From NCBI GenBank assembly GCA_023159155.1, contig JAJNNX010000010.1, positions 434,001 through 498,000 of the forward strand: a stretch of DNA of 64,000 nucleotides, read 5' to 3'. Below are positions 1 to 13,116 of the stretch, one piece after another. The stretch's first letter is position 1. Every line of letters begins with the position of its first letter. The notes under the pieces were generated by a model. The model was not told the DNA's origin, ran no database searches, and saw only the letters and a list, made by a program, of their open reading frames with translations. This stretch comes from Ustulina deusta (Eukaryota; Ascomycota; Sordariomycetes; Xylariales; Xylariaceae). A program made the position numbers and the translations under genes.

Positions 1-226
1 GCAATACATGCCTATAAGGTGAGTAGAATATAATCTATTTATTATATGCCACACTTAAAAGAAAGAAAAAAAAATAGGTAGGTAGGAGCCCTTTATATAC
101 CCTTTTATACGAAAGGGTCTATAGGTGGTCCCTAGTCGGACCCCTTAGTCCAAACCCTTTGGCCAGACCCCTTTATACAAAAAGGTCCATAAATACCCTA
201 AATAATTACGTACGATTAATCCAACA
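1..226. repeat. LTR copy A (truncated by window)
   Basis: Aligns base for base with 837-1068 with mostly transition differences. It contains the hairpin at 99-118 and ends in CCAACA at 226. Confidence 0.65.
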
Positions 227-300
227 CTAACTACTTTTTTTTATATAATTTAATCGCCATAATCGTACGCAAGGTCTATAGGGGAGAGGTAGGTCGAAAG

Positions 301-565
301 GGGTCTTTGTACAGGCTACACCTAGCAAGGTTAGCAAAGCTAGGTATAAGTTAAAAAAGGTCTTTTGTATAGGCTACACCTAGCAAGGCAAAAAGCTAGG
401 TATAAATCAAAAGAAATCTATAAAATCTTTGTATAAAAGCTACACCTAGCAGGTCAAAAAGCAGGCTAAACTAAATATAGATCAAAAAAAGTCTATAAAG
501 TCTTCGTACAAAAGCTATACCTAGCAGGTCAAAAAGCAAGCTAGACTAGATATAAATCAAAAAAA
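301..565. repeat. Tandem repeat, four units of about 58-75 bp
   Basis: Four successive units begin near 301, 359, 426 and 501. Each has a core reading like GTCTTTGTA..GGCTACACCTAGCA followed by an A-rich spacer. They lie in the interior of the LTR element between its two direct repeats. Confidence 0.65.
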
Positions 566-836
566 ATTGTTAGAATAGCATAATTATGCGCTATTAATTA
601 AATATCTATATAAAAGCTAAGCTAAAATATCTATAAATAACCAATCTTTCTTTTTTATTGGCCTACTGCCAAAAAAACCAAAGTATACAATACAAAATAT
701 ACGATCTATGCAATTAGATCAAAATTCTATTATTATTCTAACTAATTTGCGCTACATCCGTATAAAAGCTAAACTAAAGTACAAATATAAACACTAATTA
801 ATATTTAAATAAAATATACTATATATTTCCAAAGCA

Positions 837-1068
837 GCAGTATATACTTATAAAATTAGTAGAATACAATCTATTTACTATATACCACACTTAAAAAAAG
901 AAAAAAGAAAAAGAAATAGGTAGGTGGGAGCCCCCTATATACCCCTTTATACAAAAGGGTCTATAGGTAGTCACTAATCGGACCCCTTAGTCCAGACCCC
1001 TTAGCTAGACCCCTTTATACAAAGGGGTCCATAAGTGCCCTAAATAATTACGTACAATTAATCCGACA
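837..1068. repeat. LTR copy B
   Basis: Second copy of the repeat at 1-226. It holds a near-perfect hairpin at 1008-1029 (GACCCCTTT, loop ATAC, AAAGGGGTC) and ends in CCGACA at 1068. Its own start may lie further left than 837, because the first copy is cut at the window edge. Confidence 0.65.
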
Positions 1069-1358
1069 ATAGTTATATATAAAAATATTAAATTAAAATA
1101 AATTTATAAAAATTAATAATAATAATATAATTATAATATATTAATATTAAATTTATTAAATTTATATTTATTATTTAAATATTTTAATATAATTATTTTA
1201 TTATAAATAAGTTTAATATTATATAATATAAATATTTTTTAATTTTTAATTTATTAAATAAAAAATTATAATTTAATATTTTTTTAGTTTAAAATTTATT
1301 ATAATTATAGTTTTATATTTTTATTAATTTATTAATATATTTTATTTAATATTTTTAT

Positions 1359-1660
1359 TGTTAAATAGGCTTTATATGATATATTGTACATAAAACAAAT
1401 AACGCGCATAGATAGAATATAATGTATTATATTATGTTATTTATAAAAAAAAGAGAAAAAAAAGAATGTTTGTATAAAGCATGAGTTTTTTATATTTATA
1501 TAAGAGCTTATGTTATTGTACGAGCTAATATAACAAAAGGAAAGTAAGGTCCCCTTTGTCCGGCTGAAGTCCGGCTAATATTTGTATAATAGCCAAACAT
1601 AAATTTGTACTTTATATAAATTATATAATAAAATTATAACTAATACTAATTATTCTAATA
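1359..1660. repeat. Left LTR of the 7.3-kb element
   Basis: 302 bp. Its outer half keeps G and C (for example ACGCGCATAG near 1402) while the half facing the interior has become almost pure A/T. It contains the paired GTCCGGCTGAAGTCCGGC block near 1558. Confidence 0.85.
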
Positions 1661-4600
1661 CTAGCTATTTTTTTTTAAAGTTATAATTGCTTATTGTATA
1701 AAAAAAACAAAAAAAAGCAACTATATAACTGCTTAAATATATATATAAAAGTTTAATTACTAGAAAAGCAACCAGATTAGTAATCTAGTCTATATATATA
1801 GCTGCTAAATTAATAAATTTTTTTTTTTTAATAAAGTTATATAATAATATTGCAAAGCTACTGCTTTAGCTATACAGTTAGTCAAAAACTATAAGCTAAA
1901 TATTACTTAGTAACTATTTAAGTTAAAACTAAATATTTGCTTTTGCTTTATGTAATAGTAAGGTTTATAATTAGCTAGCTTGTCCGGTTAATAGGCCTTA
2001 TATAAGCAATTGCTAATTAAAAGCTTTTAAGGTTGCTTATGTTTAGTTAACTAAACAAGTTATTTATATAAAAGAAAGTTAACTAATTAAAAGTTAGGTT
2101 AGCTTATATATAGAAAAACTTGCATATAAAAAAGTACTCGAGTTTTTTGTTGTTTTCTGTTTTTTTGTTATTTTCTAAAATCTTTTGTTTTATACGTTTG
2201 CCTGTCCTTATATACCATATATATATATATATATTTATATAATAAACACTATCTAGCTTTTTAGCAATAGTGGTTATATACTAAGAATTATTAGCTAGAA
2301 TAGCAATTATTATATAGTATTACTGCTAATAAACAATCCTAATAATTATTAGCTTATTATAGTGCTATACATTAATATATATATTTATTTTTTTGTTATA
2401 TATATGTTTATTTTAATATATCACTAATATTTTTTGCTTTTTATACATAAACTAATAAAGCTTAAGTTGTTGCTATACTATTAGTTAATATATAAATCCA
2501 GGTGCTTGCTAATATACTTTTTATATATTTAATTATATTTATTTTTTGCTAGAAGGGTTACTTTTGTATAGTTTTTATCTAATTATGTAGTACTGCTATT
2601 ATTACATATATAGAAAATATTTATGCAATATATAGTAGTTATTTGTTTTATAGCTATTGCTAGATTATTAGGTTCTAAAGTAATACTTATATAGCGTACG
2701 TTTAGCGTTTGTATAGCGCTTAGTGCAATTATTACGTTTAAAAAAAAAAAGTAAATTAGTTATATAATAAAAAAAATAAAAAAAATAAAAATAAAAAAAA
2801 GTAGCATTTATGTTTGTTTTTCTTTTTAGAGTTAATTTATTATATATTACTTTTATATTTTTAACTCTTTTTTTTTTATAAATACTATAGTTATACATGA
2901 TTTTTTACGTTTTATTAATAAATGTTTTTATTTGTATAGTTAATTTATTTATTAATATAAAAGTTTTTAATATTTGGTTCGGTATTTTTTTTATAAACAT
3001 ATTAGCTAGATTATTTTTGCTATTAATCTATTATATTTCGGAGATTTTTTGTTTTTTATATAATTTTTTTAATAATATAATATTAATTATTAGGTATTTT
3101 TTCTATATAGTACCAAGCTTAATAAAATAATTATATAATAACTTTAAATTAGAACATAAAATAGCTAGAATTAAAAGCAGTTATAGCGTAGTTATAATTT
3201 TTAAAAGTATTATATAAAAGGCAATAGTACTATTAAAACTATTAACTATGCTATATAATTTATTTATAAATATATTTCTAGTTATTTTTTTATATTTGTT
3301 TAAATTCCAGTATATAATATTTTTTTAAATTTTAAAGCTTAAATTCTTTTTTATATAACGTTCAGTCCTTAATACAATTATAAATCTAAGTTAAAAAGTT
3401 ATATTTATATTATTTGCAAATAACTTGTTTATAAAAATAAATAGCTTTATATAACGTAGGTTTATTAGTATAAAGGTTAGGCCGTAATTTTTATTATTTA
3501 TTTACTACTAGATTTTTTAGTTCAAATTTTTAATATTATATAGCTTAAAATATATAATTTAAGTAGCTATACATAAGTTATATATTGCTTTAGGCTAGCA
3601 AATATTACTAATATATATATTTCTTACTTATTATAAAACATATTATTATATAAAATCAGTTATATAAAAGTTAATCTAGTCTAGTTAGTTTGTTTGGCTT
3701 TTTTAGGTTAAAATAATATTTTTTTCGGACAAAAATATAATTTGTTTATTATTAAATTTTATAAAATAACTTAGCTAAAGTAATTTTTTTAGTTTTATAT
3801 AAAACTTGGCTTATTATAATTTGTATTTTTTTTTTTTAAAAAAGCCTAGCAATACAAAGCTAAACATATTATTTATTTATAATCTAGTAATACTAAAGTT
3901 ATCTAAAGGTTCTTTAATAAAAAGTTAGCATAGGTTATATATAAAAATAGTTATATTAAGCTTTTTATAGTAGTACTAGTAATATATCCTAAACTAGTAT
4001 AGACCTAATTCGGTAAGTCTATATAAAAGTTATATAATTTATAAAATTGTTTTATTAAAATAATTTAATTTTAGTTCGGATAGTAGTTATATAAAGATTT
4101 TTTTAGCTAATTTGTTTTTTAATTATATGTATGCTTATATAATATTTTAAAGTTTGCTTAAAACATTAAAATTACAAATTAAAAAAAGTCCTAGTACAAG
4201 TAGCAGTCTTTAGCTTATTTGCTAGATTATTAGTAATTAAATAAGCACTATTTCTTTTTTAGTATTATTATAGCTTTATATAACAAGTTAGAACTTTTTA
4301 TATAGCTTAGTTATTTTTATTTTTATTTTTTGTACGAGCTAAAATTTAAAAATATAAATATTGTTATATTTAGCTAGGTTATATTTTACGAATTAAAATA
4401 CGCCTTGTATAACAAGATTATTAATTTTTATAACGTCTAACTTTTTAAATAGGGCTCCAGGTATATTAATTATACTGTTTTTACATAGCTTAACTGCTAA
4501 AGCATAGTTCTGTTCCTTTTTAGGGATTAAAAACAATTAGCTAATTTGTTATATAAAGGCTATAAAAAACTTTATAGCTTTAAGAAAGTATCCCTGTTTT

Positions 4601-7600
4601 TTTTATATAATAAGTTGTTAAAAGGGTTATATTTTGTTTTTTTTTTTGTTTTGTTTATATAAAATAGCTTCCTTAGCTATATAATAATAAGGCTTAACTT
4701 ATATTTATTTAAACTATATTAGGCTATTTATTAAATTAATAATTATATTAGATCTTTTAATCGATTTGATCTTATATAGTCCATCCTAGCTTTTTTTTTT
4801 CTGTTATACTATTATTTTATTATATAAAAATAATAAAAATATATTATATAAAGCAGGCCTATTGCGCTAGTTAATTATACGGTTAATTTTAACTTTTGCT
4901 TTTTTTTTGCGCAACATTTTTATAGCTTTCTTAATTGCTTTAGCTCTTTATATAATATTAAGCAAAAAAAGCAAGTCCTAATTAACTTTAAAGTAAGCTT
5001 TAAAAATAAAAAAAGTTAGTATAAGGCTATTTAGCCTAGCAGTATTATTTAGGGCCTTAATTATTATTTATAGGATTAATTTATTTTCTATATAATAACT
5101 AATTTTAGCTTTTAGTATATTATATATATAGCAAAAAGGTCTATATATTTTTTTAATCTTGCTAATTATTTAGTATGCTTTAATAAACATTATATAATAC
5201 TATATATTTATAATTTTTGCTTAATTTTTAAACTTTTCAAATAAAAAATTTATACTTAAATTATATATAACATAATTAAGGGATCTTTAGTATATATTAA
5301 TCTAATACTTATATAGCGCTTCTTAAATATTTTATACAAATATTAATTTAAAAAAAATTATTATTTAAAAAAATATAACAATATTAATAATATAAAAAAC
5401 TTGCTTATTGTTTATTTATATAGCATTAATTATAATTTTATAATTAAAATTATAGTTCTTTTTAATTAAAAACTTGAATTATTAAAATGCTTAGTTATAC
5501 AATTAATAATAATAATAAAATTTCTAGATCTTTTTTAAAATTAAATAGTTTATATTATATCTTATATAACTAAACATGCTATATAATCTTTTTACATAAA
5601 AGTATCCAAAACAATAGTATAACTATTATAGTTCTATTTTAGTAAAATATAGTCTAGCTTTATATAAACTTATATTAAAAAATAAATATTCCTATTTATA
5701 TATAATAAGGATAATCTTTTTATTTTTTTATATAATAATATCTTTTATATTATTAAAATATATTTACAAATAATTAATATTCTTTAGTAAAAATAAGAAT
5801 AGAGTTAGGCTATCTAAAATATAGTATATTGTTATATTAAAAGGGTTATTTATTTATATAATGCTTATAGCAGTAATTATATTACTACTGCTGAACTTAA
5901 TATAAGCACTGCCTAGTACCTAGTTTACCTTTGTACAAGGATAAATCCTAAAGTAGGCTTCCAATTGCACTTTTCCTACTATTAAATAGTTCAAAACGTT
6001 TATATTTTAAAGTTCGCTTTAGTACTCCATATAATACTAGTTGCTAAAAATAAACTAGTTAGATAATATATCCGTTTTTATAGTTCTAAATATTCTTTTT
6101 AGTTATATAGTAAATAAAAACATTATTTATTAAAAATTAAGTAAATTAACTACTAAATTCTTTATTAAGTTTTTTATTATTTTTATTTAATTTTAGGTAT
6201 TTTTTATATTTTATAAAGTATACCAAGAACTTTTCAAATATAAGTTCTGCTTTATTAATTATTTTATACGAATTAAAATATTAATTTTTTATATAAGCTT
6301 ATTTTTAAAAAATATATTTAGTTAACTAATAATTTTTTTTGTAGCATATAAAATATTTTTTATTTATATAATAGTTCTAGCTTTTCTAGTTTTTTTAGTA
6401 GTCCTATTATATGCTTAGCCTATTTAATAATCTAAAAAATCTATACTATTAGCTTTTTATATAATAGTTTTAGTTATACTTTTTATTAGTAAAATAAGTA
6501 TTGTTATTTTTTTATATAAAGCTTTTTAATATATTATCTAACGCTATTTAAATATATGCTCGAAGGTCTAAAAAAAAACTTTTGCTTATTAGCTTTTAGA
6601 ATACAAGGGCTATAACTAATTCTAAAACCTTTTAGTATACTTGTACGATTATTATACTTAGCTAGATTTTTTTTTAGTAACTTGTACTAAATACTTGTTA
6701 TATTTTCGAAAGCTTATTAATTATAAGATCTAATATTTTATATAATGCTAAATCTAAATATTTTTTTTTTATTTATATAAATATAATTATAGTCTTATTA
6801 GTTTAGTACTAACTATAGTTTATATTAGTATTAAAGTAAATATTTATTATATAATAGATTTTATGCTAGGTTTTTTTAGGTTTAATCTAGTATATAAAAT
6901 AATCTTTTATATAACTCTTAAGAATTATTAAAAATATTATATAATATTAGTTCTTTATAATTCCAAATTATTAATATATATTTATAAATAGGCATGCCTT
7001 ATTATATAAAAAGTTATATAGCTTGCCTATATAGTTCCTTTTTTTTTTTTATATTTTTTAAAAAATTACATACTTTTTAAAAAGGATTATTTTGTTCTAT
7101 ACAATCTTTATAAAAAGTAGGTCCAAAAATAGGTTGTTTATTATAGGGTCTAATATTATATAAAAATATATTTATTATAATAAGGTCTAAAAAAGGTTAT
7201 AAATAATAGGGTATTTATATATAGGTTAAAAGTTTAGTTTATAACTTGCTTTTGTTATATATTTATATATATATTTAGAAATATTCTAAAACTTAATAAT
7301 AGATTATATAAATAAATAAGAGGTTTAATCCTTAGGGGTTTAGAATTATATGTTTTTTAGAGGTCCAAGCCGTATAAGTTTTAGTTATCTGATTTCTAGT
7401 TCTATTTCTGTTTATACAATAAGTATAAAAGCTAAAGTATACCGAAGTATAGAAGTAGGCTAAAAAATAAGCCAAAATTGTTAACTTAGTATAAAAAAAA
7501 CTAAAAGTTATTATATAACAGGAGTAAAAATAAGTTAAATAACTAATAGCTCTAGAAAATCTTTAATAAGTTTAAATTTTTTTTGTGCAATTTAAGTAAG

Positions 7601-8364
7601 GTTTTTTATATATATGCTTAGGTTGCTTTATAGCTATATTTTTTTATATATAATAGCTTTAAAAAGTTTTATATAAATATTTATATAAAGTTATATAAAA
7701 TATTTAAGTTTTTATTTTATAAAATCTTTTTTATATATTTTTTAAAATATTTATTTATTATTAATTATATAGTTATATTTTTTAATTTAAAAAGCTATAT
7801 ATATATTAAAAATTATTTTTAATACTATATTTAAATCGATTAGTTAGCTTTAATATTAAAAATTAAATATATTTTTTATGTTTTTAAAATTAACGTTAAG
7901 TTTTAAAGCAAGCTTATTATATATAAATTAGAAGTATATTTTAGCAGCTTTTATAGTTTTATACAATAGATATAATGCTATAATAAAAAATTAAAAAAAA
8001 ATACTATCTAGTTATTATATAGTAATATAATTAGAAGTAATATAATTATATATTATTTTTGTTTTTTTTATATAATACTTTTAATGCTTTTTATAAAGAG
8101 TTAATATTTATACATTAAAGATTAGATCTTTTTTATTTTTTTTATAATAAATAAATATATTTAATAACCTATAATATAAAATATTTATTTTATTTTATAT
8201 AGTATTACTATTGCTACTTTACAAAAAAGTAATAGTTATATAGTAAAGATTTTAAAATATAATATAAAAACTTATCCGAATAGGTTTAACTCCGTTTTTA
8301 TTTTTACTAATCTATAGTATATTTCTGCGATTTTTTTTAAAATATTTTTATAACTACTAATTAG

Positions 8365-8663
8365 TATTAAATAAGCTTTATATAATATATTGTATATAAA
8401 ACAAATAATATGTATAAATAAAATATATTATATTATATTATATTATTTATAAAAAAAAAAAAAAAAGAATGTTTATATAAAGCATAAGTTTTTTATATTT
8501 ATATAAGAGCTTACGCTATTATATAAACTAATATAACAAAAGGGAAATAAGGTCCCCTTTGTCCGGCCGAGGTCCGGCTAATATTTGTACAACAGCTAAG
8601 CGTGAACCCGCACTCCGTGCAAGTTGCACGATAAGGTTGTAACCAATGCTAGTTATTCTAACA
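8365..8663. repeat. Right LTR of the 7.3-kb element
   Basis: 299 bp. Here the outer (3') half is the better preserved one, with GTCCGGCCGAGGTCCGGC near 8559 and a GC-bearing stretch to about 8660, while the inner half is decayed. The LTR ends in CTAACA at 8663. Confidence 0.85.
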
Positions 8664-9839
8664 TTTATTAATATAATTATTTTTATTTTTATTTTTTAGT
8701 TTAAATTATTATTAAATTATTTATTATTATATTTAATAAATATTAAAAACTTTAAAAATATATAAAAATATTTATATATTAAATTTAAAAATAATATATA
8801 ATTTTATATAAACTTGTTTAATTTATTAATTAAATTAAATAAAATAAAAAATATATAATAATTAAACTTTTATTTTATTTATTTATTAAAAAAAGATTTA
8901 ATGATAAATTTAATATTTTTTATATTAAACTAAAAATATAAAAATATATATGTTAAAATTATATAATTATATTTATATTATTAATATAAATAAAAATTAT
9001 TAAAATTAATTAAATAATTATATTAATAAACTTAATAAATTTATTTTATTTATATTTAATTTAAAAAATAAATGTTTTAATTTTTTTTTATTAATTATTA
9101 AAGCTTTAAAATTTTATATTTATTTAAATTAAGTTTAAAACTTATAAATTAATTAAAAATTATATTTTAAAAATATTTTAATTTAATTTAAAGTTTAAAA
9201 TTAAATATAAGTTTAATACTAGTAATAAATTATATATTTATAAATTAAGTTTTAATTTTTATAATATTATTTTTATTATTATATTTTATATTTTATTATT
9301 TAATATAAAATAAATATTATAAATATTTAAAAATAATAATAATAAATTAAAAAAAAATTTTATTATTTTAAATAAATTTATAAATTTTTTATTTTTTATT
9401 ATTAAATATAAAAAAATAATTATAAAATTATATTAATATTTATTTTAAAAATTATTATTTTTATTATTTATTATTTTTAATACTAAATTTAATATTTTTA
9501 GATTTTCTTCTTATAAATAATAATTTATATATTTTTTTTATTTAAATAATTATTTTTATAAATAAAACTTGTTTAATTATTATTTTATATTAATTATTTT
9601 ATTTTAAATTATTTTATATTTTATTTTAAAATTTTTTAATAATATAAAAAATAAAAAATCTTATTTTATTAAAGATTTCATATTATATAAAAATAAATAA
9701 GTTAGAATTATATTTTAAATATATTAAATATATAAACTTAATAATAAGTCTAAATTTTTTTTTAATATAAATAGTAATAAAAAAAAAATTAAATATAAAT
9801 AATAATACTTAAATATTTTATTCAAAAAAAAAATATAAA

Positions 9840-9963
9840 AAGTTTATTTAGTTTTTAGCTATATAAATTTATATAAGCTTAACTATTTAACTTAACTATT
9901 AAAATAACTAAAATAGCTATACTAAATATAATATATAATTAATTTAGTAATATTGTTTTAATA
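9840..9963. repeat. 3' half of the older element's left LTR
   Basis: Recognised by alignment with the older right LTR (13037-13116 joined to 13389-13430) and with the younger LTR ends at 11282 and 12940. Nearly every difference is a transition. The beginning of this LTR, upstream of 9840, is too decayed to place. Confidence 0.7.
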
Positions 9964-10980
9964 TTAATTATTATTATTTTTATATTAGTAAATTAATTAT
10001 ATAAATAAAATTTTTTTTATATAGCTAGTTTTATAGCTAGCTTTTTTTATTTAATTAAAATTAAAAAGAAATAACTAAATAAATAAAAAAATAAAGATTC
10101 TACTAAATAAAAGCTTAAAAATAAATAAATAGCTAAAATAAATTGTTTAATAGTTATAATTTATTTTATTTAATTATTCTAATTAATTCTTTTTAAAATT
10201 ATTAATTAATTTAATTAAAATTACTAATTAACCTAACTAAAATATTTAATTATATATTTAAATATAATAATTATAAAATATATTATAAATAGTTTTTTAT
10301 TATTTATTTAATATATAAAACTAATATATTTTGATTAAAACTTTATTAAAATATTGTTTTTTTTAACTAAATTTTTATATAAAGATTTAGCTAAAAGTTT
10401 AATTATTAATATAATAAATTAATAAAAAATTTTTTAAATTAATCTAGGTTATGTAAAATTAAAAAAAATAGCTATATAAAAAATAAAAATTATAAAAAAG
10501 CTTATAATTAATTTTTATAATTTAATTTATTAAGTAAAACAATAGTTATAATTATATTATATATAAAAATTTTTTATATAAAACTAATTAAATTTTCTTT
10601 TTAGTTCTATTAAATAAAATATAATTAAAAATATAAAGCTTTATATATAAATTATATAAAAAAAATATAAAAATAGTTTTATAATTAATTTTAATTTTTT
10701 GTTTTATTAAATAAAATAATATAATTAGTTTAAAATTTTTTTTTATTATTATTAAACTAAAAGTTTAAAAATTAAAACTAAATATTAGTTTAATATAATA
10801 ATTTATATAAAAAATTAATTAAAATATATTTTATTTAATTTTTATATAATATATTATTTATATTTTTTTTATTAAACAAAAAGTTTTAAAATTATTATAT
10901 AATAATTAATATAAATTTATTAATTAATTTATTAATCAGTATTAATAAATTTTTTTTAAATAATATATATATATATATAA

Positions 10981-11282
10981 TATTGGTTAGCTCTATCCGG
11001 GATAGTATATGCGTACATAGTGCCGTACACAAGAGCAGATCTGGTAAGGCGAATATTATACAATCTATATTATACTATGTTCGAATGCCTATTAAAAAAA
11101 AAAAGAAAAAAAAGAATCAGAAGGTGTGGGAGGGCCTGGTATACCCCTTTATACAAAGGGGTCCACTATAGCCCCTTAGCCATAGGCTAGCCATAGGCTA
11201 ACCACCTGACTTAGCCACTTTAGATAGCCAAGGTAAATAACCTATAAATAGTATACGATTAACCTGGAATACTATTTTAATA
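10981..11282. repeat. Left LTR of the younger element
   Basis: 302 bp. It has a well-preserved outer start (CTCTATCCGGGATAGTATAT), a purine tract near 11092-11118, the 8-bp-stem hairpin at 11143-11162, and a decayed inner end (TTTTAATA). Confidence 0.82.
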
Positions 11283-11642
11283 CTAACTATTTTTATATTT
11301 TGTTATATTGCCAGGTTAATTATACGGACGAACTAAATATAAAAACTCTGTACAATCAAAACAAGTACTTTGTACAAAAAAAAAACAAAATTTTTGTTTA
11401 ATACTAAAACAATCTATTTAATACTTAGAAACAAAGCTTTTGTATAGCTAGCCTTTTTATAAAGCTAGCCCTTTGTATAGCCAAAACAAAATGCTCCATA
11501 TAGTATAAGGGTTGTTTGGCTAGCATATAACAGGTTAATAGGGTAGGTTCTTATTATTACTAATATCTTTCTGGCTCTGTTTTTTTTTTTTTTTTCAAAA
11601 ATTTAACGCTCAGGTCCATACAGATATTAGCTAAGGGGGGGG

Positions 11643-11830
11643 AGGTAGGTCCGTTCTATACGGGGTCAAAAAAAAGCAGTTGTATAGAAAGGTATGTAGG
11701 TCCGTTCCGTACGGGGTCAAAAAAGCAGTTATATAGAAAGGTATGTAGGTCCGTTCTATACGGGGTCAAGAAAGCAGTTGTACGGAAAGGTATATAGGTC
11801 CTTTGTACACAGGTCGTACGAAAAAAAGGG
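11643..11830. repeat. Minisatellite, period 49-51 bp, about 3.5 units
   Basis: Units aligned on CCGTTCTATACGGGGTC start at 11651, 11702, 11751 and (diverged) 11800. Each continues with an A run, AGCAGTTGTATAGAAAGG and a TATGTAGGT stretch. It lies in the interior of the younger LTR element and is followed by a G run (11828-11838). Confidence 0.8.
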
Positions 11831-12648
11831 GGGGGGGGGTAAGGTAGGGCCTGGCCGTACAAGGTCTAGAATTGTATAGAGCTGCAAGTAAAACGGAAGT
11901 TCGTTGCCTAGCTTTGTATGTAATAGAGTAGTCTAGAAGTTATCTAGCTAGTTCGTACAATAGATTATTAAGTAAAAAAAAATATTGTTTGGCTGGCGTA
12001 TAGCAAGTTATTAAAAAGGGTATTTAGGTACTTTTGTAGGTCTATCCTATAAGAGTAGGTTATATAAAAAATAAAGGTTATAAAAAGGTTTGCAGTTAAT
12101 TCTATAATCTAGTCTGCTAGGCAGATCAGTTATAATTGTTTTGTATATAAAGGTTATGCAAAGCTAATCGATTTTTTTTTTAGTTCTGTTAAGCAGGACA
12201 TATATAAAAATAAATAGTCCGGTTAAAACAGAAATATAAATATAAAAGCTTTATATAACAGCTATATATTAGTTATACAAAAAAGATAAAATATAAAATA
12301 GCTTATAGTTAATTTTATAGTTTATTTTGTTAAGCGTAGTAAAATTTGGATCGCTTTATATAAAGTTTATAACAAAAATTTTAATTAATTTGGTTTTTTT
12401 TTTTGCTAGATAAAAAATTAAAAAATTAAACCTAAATACTAATCTAGTTTAATAACTTATACAAAAGTTGTTTAAAATACGTTTGCTAAACGGACTATAT
12501 TTTTTTAAAACTTTTATATAACAAGCCGAAGTTTTTTGCTAGGCAGAAATATTTTTAGATTATTATATAACATTTAATAATATTTTGTTTTTTTAAACTT
12601 TGCTAATTTATAAGTTTGCTAGTTAACTTACTAATTAGTATTAGTTAG

Positions 12649-12940
12649 CTTTATTTAAAATAATATATATATATATAGTGCTATATATAAAAGTAGATCT
12701 AGTAAGGCGAATACTATATAATTTATATTATACTATGTTCGAATGCTTATTAAAAAGAAAAAAAAGGAAAAGAATTAGAAGGTGTAGGAGGGCCTAGTAT
12801 ACCCCTTTGTACGAAGGGGTCCACTATGGCCCCTTAGCCATGGGCTAGCCATGGGCTAACCACCTGACTTGGCTACCTTAGGTGGCCAAGGTGAGTGACC
12901 CATAAATAGCGTACGATTGACCTGGAATACTATTCCAACA
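12649..12940. repeat. Right LTR of the younger element
   Basis: 292 bp. The outer end is preserved (GTACGATTGACCTGG..CCAACA) and the inner start is converted to A/T. A duplicated GCCATGGGCTA block lies near 12837-12860, and the hairpin is at 12801-12820. Confidence 0.82.
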
Positions 12941-13116
12941 TATAATATATTATATTATATTTAGTATTTTATTTAAAAAAAAAATTTTTAAAAATATAAA
13001 AAATAATAAATATACTTTTTATATAAAATATAAAAGGTTTACTTAGCCCCTAGCTATATAAGCCTATATAAGCCTAAATATTTAATTTAGCTATTAAAAT
13101 AGCTAAAATAGCTATA

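Larger units (their letters stand above)
1..1068. mobile_element. LTR element, 5' end cut by the window start
   Basis: Two direct repeats, 1-226 and 837-1068, flank a 610-bp interior. Both end in a CCAACA/CCGACA-like terminus and carry the same A-rich purine tract followed by C-rich blocks. The spacing suggests a short non-autonomous LTR element; the left LTR is truncated by the window edge, so its start and target duplication cannot be read. The interior has tandem repeats and no coding capacity. The LTR resembles that of the nested family at 10981-12940 in layout (purine tract, hairpin, GTACGATTAA near the end). Confidence 0.6.
1359..8663. mobile_element. RIP-inactivated LTR retrotransposon, about 7.3 kb
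   Basis: Direct repeats at 1359-1660 and 8365-8663 start with TGTTAAATA (TATTAAATA in the second) and end in CTAACA (CTAATA in the first), so the ancestral LTR had TGTTA..TAACA ends. The five bases before the first LTR (1354-1358, TTTAT) equal the five after the second (8664-8668, TTTAT): a target-site duplication, with the caveat that an AT-only word can match by chance. The 6.7-kb interior is the size of an autonomous Gypsy or Copia element, but it is so decayed that I could not read a reverse transcriptase or integrase motif, so superfamily and orientation are undecided. Confidence 0.85.
10981..12940. mobile_element. Younger non-autonomous LTR element, 1.96 kb
   Basis: LTRs at 10981-11282 and 12649-12940 have ancestral ends TGTTGG..CCAACA; the first 45 bases of the two copies differ only by C/T and G/A changes. 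Flanking 5-bp words are TATAA on both sides (10976-10980 and 12941-12945), a target duplication. The 1366-bp interior is too short for gag-pol and has no coding capacity, so this is a TRIM/LARD-like passenger needing proteins from elsewhere. It is inserted in the 3' LTR of an older relative at an internal TATAA. Confidence 0.82.

Noticed and set aside
2668..3130. Open frames of 76-77 codons in the AT isochore
   Set aside because: They are made of F, Y, I, N and K only and lie in the interior of the decayed retroelement; expected by chance in T/A-only sequence.
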